A stretch of 8,046 nt of DNA from Desulfobacterales bacterium. Lineage in GTDB: Bacteria; Desulfobacterota; Desulfobacteria; Desulfobacterales; RPRI01. Both the position numbers and the translations under genes were made by a program. The notes under the pieces are model-generated. The model was not told where the DNA came from, did not search any database, and worked only from the letters and a program-made list of their open reading frames with translations. Position 1 is the first letter of the stretch, and each line of letters opens with the position of its first letter. This document shows, one piece after another, positions 5,515-8,046 of the stretch. Location of the stretch: positions 1-8,046 of the forward strand of contig JAGVOC010000063.1 of NCBI GenBank assembly GCA_020052975.1, read 5' to 3'.

Positions 5515-5712
5515 ATGGCCTTTATAACCATACCAAATATCAAGGGGAAAATTTATATCCCTGAGACAAAGCCCCAAACCCTGAAAAAACAGAAATGTCA
5601 CGACTGCTTTTCATGCCAGATTTGCAGTGAAAGCCGCTGTCAAGTGTGCATGTCTGAAGAATCATGTAAAAACAAAAAACCTTCAGAAAATAATATATCT
5701 CCGGAAATATGA
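5515..5712 (+). CDS. Small cysteine-rich protein, probable metal-binding knuckle
   Basis: This 65-residue protein has a short beta-like N-terminus (ITIPNIKGKIYIPE, 4-17). A dense cysteine cluster follows: C28, C31, C34, C37, C42, C45 and C51, spaced C-x2-C-x2-C-x2-C-x4-C-x2-C-x5-C. Such spacing suits zinc or iron-sulfur coordination, but it is not a standard ferredoxin or rubredoxin pattern, and I cannot name the family. No signal peptide or membrane segment is visible. There is no ribosome-binding site, and an in-frame stop lies just 9 bp upstream, so translation must begin at this ATG or at a non-canonical codon within the frame. Its stop overlaps the start of the GDPD gene as ATGA, a classical sign of translational coupling, which makes it the first gene of a two-gene operon. 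Confidence 0.7.
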   Translation: MAFITIPNIKGKIYIPETKPQTLKKQKCHDCFSCQICSESRCQVCMSEESCKNKKPSENNISPEI

Positions 5713-6545
5713 ATATTCTTAAATTTTTGTCCCGTTTTAACCTGATGGATTCCGCTGAAAGAATATTATGCAGGGCCGTTGATTTTATATATTCAAAACA
5801 TCCGCAGCCTTTTCCTGAAAAATACAATCTCATAAATTGCAAAATAATTTCACACAGGGGAGAACATGATAACCGGAGCATCTTCGAAAATACGCTGAAA
5901 GCATTCGATAAGGTTTTAGATAAGGGTGTTTTTGGTATCGAATTTGACATACGCTGGACAAAAGACTTAAAACCGGTCGTGCTTCACGACAAGAATACAA
6001 AAAGATTATATAACAAAGATATAGATGTTAATGAAGCCTGTTTTTCTGACTTAAGAACATCTTTTCCGGAGGTCCCTTCTCTTGAAGAGGTCATTTCAAG
6101 ATACGGGAGCAGACTGCATCTTATGGTCGAAATAAAACAGGAGGTTTATCCTGAGCCTCTCAAACAAGCCGGAATACTGAAAAACCTTTTTTCAGATCTT
6201 GCGCCTGAAAAAGACTACCATTTTATTTCCCTTTTGCCCGGAATGTTCAACATAATTGATTTCGTACCCCAAAGCACTTTTATCCCCATAGCAAGGTTAA
6301 ACCTGGGAAGCATGAGTCAGCTAGCGCTGCAAAACAACTATGGCGGGGTTGCAGGCCATTACCTGCTGGTAACAAATTTCGTTATTAGAAAGCATCTGGA
6401 TAAAAACCAGAAGATCGGAACAGGCTTTGTTGATTCCGAAAACTGTCTCTTCAGGGAGTTGAACAGGGGAACAGAATGGATTTTTTCAAACAATGCCGTA
6501 AAACTTCAAACAATTATCAATGCTTCTTTAAAGCAATTGTCATAA
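5709..6545 (+). CDS. Glycerophosphodiester phosphodiesterase-family protein
   Basis: The 278-residue protein is a predicted metal-dependent TIM-barrel hydrolase that cleaves glycerophosphodiesters to glycerol-3-phosphate and an alcohol. Catalytic-site motifs are ISHRGEHDNRSIFENT (47-62), with H49 and R50 and the ENT that follows in this family; FGIEFDIRWTKDLKPVVLHD (75-94), with E78, D80 and H93; and VEIKQE (140-145), with E141 and K143. The C-terminal TEWIFSNNAVKL is the position where canonical members have a conserved Gly/Asp before the final helix. The first 40 residues precede the barrel and contain no convincing signal peptide, so a cytoplasmic location is likely. Its own ribosome-binding site is weak; translation is probably coupled to the overlapping Cys-rich gene. 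It ends 2 bp from the convergent transporter gene. The actual substrate may differ from glycerophosphodiesters. Confidence 0.88.
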   Translation: MNILKFLSRFNLMDSAERILCRAVDFIYSKHPQPFPEKYNLINCKIISHRGEHDNRSIFENTLKAFDKVLDKGVFGIEFDIRWTKDLKPVVLHDKNTKRLYNKDIDVNEACFSDLRTSFPEVPSLEEVISRYGSRLHLMVEIKQEVYPEPLKQAGILKNLFSDLAPEKDYHFISLLPGMFNIIDFVPQSTFIPIARLNLGSMSQLALQNNYGGVAGHYLLVTNFVIRKHLDKNQKIGTGFVDSENCLFRELNRGTEWIFSNNAVKLQTIINASLKQLS

Positions 6546-6547
6546 AT

Positions 6548-7861
6548 CTATTTCCCTCTTTCTTCATTCCCGACAAAATAAAAAAGAATTCCGCCTGCTA
6601 TAAAGAGAATCAGGACAGAAGCGATGCTTATCCGCGAAGCAATCCGCCCGATATATTCTGCCTCATGGGCCGATGGGAAAGGAGGCATTAGCAACCTTTT
6701 TGCAAAAAGGCCTGCCGTTGCCATCAGGGCCGGACCGATAATTACAGCAAATTTACCTATCATATTATAAAACCCAAAATACTCTGCGGCTTTATCTGCA
6801 GGAATAAGACGCAAATAATATGAACGGCTGAGCGCCTGTATCCCGCCTTGAGAAAGGCCGATAATGACGGCAAGAATATAAAATTCTGTCTTTGTCGTCA
6901 TCATGCTTCCCCAGATTGTGATAAATATATAGATGCCGATAGAAAGAAAAATAGCCCGCCTGGCTCCCCAGGCCTGGCCAAGTTTTCCGAAACAAATAGC
7001 AGCAGGAAACCCTACAAACTGGACAACAAGAAGAGATAATATCAGATCTTTTGAATCAAATCTCAGTGACATTCCGTAATCAACAGCCATACGGATAATT
7101 GTATCAACTCCATCGATGTAAAGCCAGTAGGCAAGCAAAAAGAGATAAATGGTTTTCAATGAACGGATTTTCTTAAATGTTTCAATAAACTGCCTGAAAC
7201 CTTCCCTGATAAAATCCCGTTTAATATCATTTGACACAAAGGCCTTTTGTTCCGGAACCAGTAAAATGGTAAAGATTGTAAAAAAGCCCCACCATACCGC
7301 AACGGAAATAAAAGAAAATCTCACTGCAGACGAGGAATCGGCAAAACCGAACTTTTCCGGCATCAGAGTCATCAGAACATTTAACAAAAACAAAAGACCA
7401 CCGCCAAGATACCCAAAACCATATCCGAGGCCGGAGATATAATCCGCCTCATCTCTGTCTGCTATTCCTGGCAGAAGAGAATCGTAAAAAATGTTTGCTC
7501 CGGAAAAACCTATGACTGCGAGTGAATACAAAAAGACGGCAAGAATCCAATCACCCTTTTGAACAAGATAAAGCGAGGCGGTCATAACAATGCCAAGGTA
7601 GGCAAAAAAAGTGAGAAATTTCTTCTTTATTGATCCCCTGTCTGCTATTGCGCCGATTAAAGGAGCAATTAAAGCAATAAAGAGGCCTGCAATAGAATTC
7701 CCGAATCCCAGCCTTGCCGTACTTAGGTTTACATCGGCTCCAAAGCTCCAGTACTGTTTGAAAAATATAGGGAAAAAGCCGGCCATGACTGTTGTGGCAA
7801 ATGCTGAGTTTGCAAAGTCATACAAAGCCCAGCCAATAATAGCTTTTCTGTTTTTCAGCAC
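6548..7861 (-). CDS. MFS transporter, Atg22/UMF1-like family
   Basis: With the GTG start at 7859-7861 (GGGAG seven bases upstream) the protein has 437 residues, normal for the family. It opens with MLKNRKAIIGWALYDFANSAF, the hallmark GWALYDxANSAF before the first membrane helix of the vacuole-effluxer Atg22-like (UMF1) proteins. About 12 hydrophobic segments follow in two halves. The loop GAIADRGSIKKK after helix 3 and the later GKLGQAWGARRA are MFS-type inter-helix loops. It is an inner-membrane secondary transporter; amino acids or other small solutes are suggested by the Atg22 name, but no bacterial substrate can be inferred here. A longer frame reaches a TTG at 8021-8023. I reject that extension because it has no better RBS and its first 54 codons run through an A/C-rich repeat and carry no family similarity. 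Confidence 0.9.
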   Translation of the reverse strand: MLKNRKAIIGWALYDFANSAFATTVMAGFFPIFFKQYWSFGADVNLSTARLGFGNSIAGLFIALIAPLIGAIADRGSIKKKFLTFFAYLGIVMTASLYLVQKGDWILAVFLYSLAVIGFSGANIFYDSLLPGIADRDEADYISGLGYGFGYLGGGLLFLLNVLMTLMPEKFGFADSSSAVRFSFISVAVWWGFFTIFTILLVPEQKAFVSNDIKRDFIREGFRQFIETFKKIRSLKTIYLFLLAYWLYIDGVDTIIRMAVDYGMSLRFDSKDLILSLLVVQFVGFPAAICFGKLGQAWGARRAIFLSIGIYIFITIWGSMMTTKTEFYILAVIIGLSQGGIQALSRSYYLRLIPADKAAEYFGFYNMIGKFAVIIGPALMATAGLFAKRLLMPPFPSAHEAEYIGRIASRISIASVLILFIAGGILFYFVGNEERGK

Positions 7862-7910
7862 GGCTCTGCTCCCGGAAAGCTTCAGGGAGACCTTTGCAGA
7901 ACATTCAATT

Positions 7911-7937
7911 TTGACCAAGCACAAGGAAGGCGATAAT
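7911..7937 (+). promoter_or_regulatory. Weak promoter candidate for rightward gene
   Basis: TTGACC (7911-7916) and GATAAT (7932-7937) are each one base from consensus, but the spacer is 15 bp, shorter than ideal. A transcript from here would carry a leader of about 90 bases including the A/C-rich repeat before the ATG at 8035. The spacing makes this a low-confidence call. Confidence 0.25.
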
Positions 7938-7967
7938 AAAGGCTTAGGTTCCTGGTTAAAAGTAAAA

Positions 7968-8003
7968 AAACCAGAAACTACAAACCAGAGACCAGAAACC
8001 AAG
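7968..8003. repeat. Short degenerate CCAGAAAC repeat
   Basis: Three imperfect direct copies of ACCAGAAAC occur close together (AACCAGAAAC, AACCAGAG, ACCAGAAACC), with short spacers, in the intergenic region between the divergent transporter gene and the right-edge start. On the minus strand this reads as TGGTTT/TCTGG-rich DNA. It does not match the 9-bp unit of the left arrays. Its function is unknown; it resembles simple intergenic repeat tracts. Confidence 0.55.
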
Positions 8004-8034
8004 TCTTTAAATAAATCGGGCAAAAGGGGGTGTT

Positions 8035-8046
8035 ATGCAAAGGTCT
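8035..8046 (+). CDS. Possible gene start running off the right edge
   Basis: ATG CAA AGG TCT begins at 8035, preceded by AAAAGGGGG ending five bases upstream, a good Shine-Dalgarno sequence. The first four codons (MQRS) are open to the window end. With only four codons, nothing can be said about function. The strong RBS and the otherwise gene-free 170 bp upstream make a real divergent gene plausible. Confidence 0.4.

Noticed and set aside
7862..8023. 54-residue N-terminal extension of the MFS transporter
   Set aside because: It starts at TTG, runs through the A/C-rich intergenic repeat, and lacks family similarity, whereas the internal GTG has GGGAG at good spacing and the hallmark GWALYDFANS follows at once.

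Overview
The window looks like chromosomal DNA of a mesophilic, moderately AT-rich Desulfobacterota-type bacterium (the former deltaproteobacteria, perhaps Desulfobacterales). This is inferred from the gene set (a large stand-alone acyl-CoA dehydrogenase, an Atg22-like transporter, a four-helix-bundle S23-family gene), from the AT-rich codon use and from the repeat style. No ribosomal or other phylogenetic marker is present, so the assignment is tentative. No rRNA, tRNA, CRISPR array or integrase gene was seen.

Left part, about 1-3822, is accessory-like. Positions 1-354 hold no intact gene, only a 14-bp direct repeat and a possible DEDDh-exonuclease fragment. A minus-strand train then reads, in transcription order: a 62-codon ORF inside a 188-bp element with terminal inverted repeats (about 3822-3607), an acyl-CoA dehydrogenase (3579-1882), a 9-bp tandem-repeat array, a four-helix-bundle protein (1776-1315), a second array of the same 9-bp unit, and a BRO-N/DinD-like protein (1203-355). 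Each array begins exactly at the stop codon of the preceding gene with the same 15-bp sequence, and is followed within about 30 bp by a strong ribosome-binding site and the next gene. The region therefore looks like two 'array + RBS + ORF' modules added in tandem behind the acyl-CoA dehydrogenase. This is the most unusual structure in the window.

Right part, about 3823-8046, is compact and ordinary. A well-formed sigma70-type promoter drives a universal stress protein (4020-4490). It converges on, and overlaps by 8 bp, an HD-domain phosphohydrolase (5379-4483). Divergent from that gene is a two-gene unit: a tiny cysteine-rich protein (5515-5712) overlapping by ATGA a glycerophosphodiester phosphodiesterase-family gene (5709-6545). 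This unit converges with a 2-bp gap on an Atg22/UMF1-like MFS transporter (7861-6548). A short A/C-rich repeat and the first four codons of a possible rightward gene close the window.

Functional links are weak. The stress protein, HD hydrolase, phosphodiesterase and transporter could all be housekeeping or stress-related, but only the Cys-rich/GDPD pair shows coupling in the sequence. The four-helix and BRO genes look like mobile or selfish-type modules rather than partners of the dehydrogenase.
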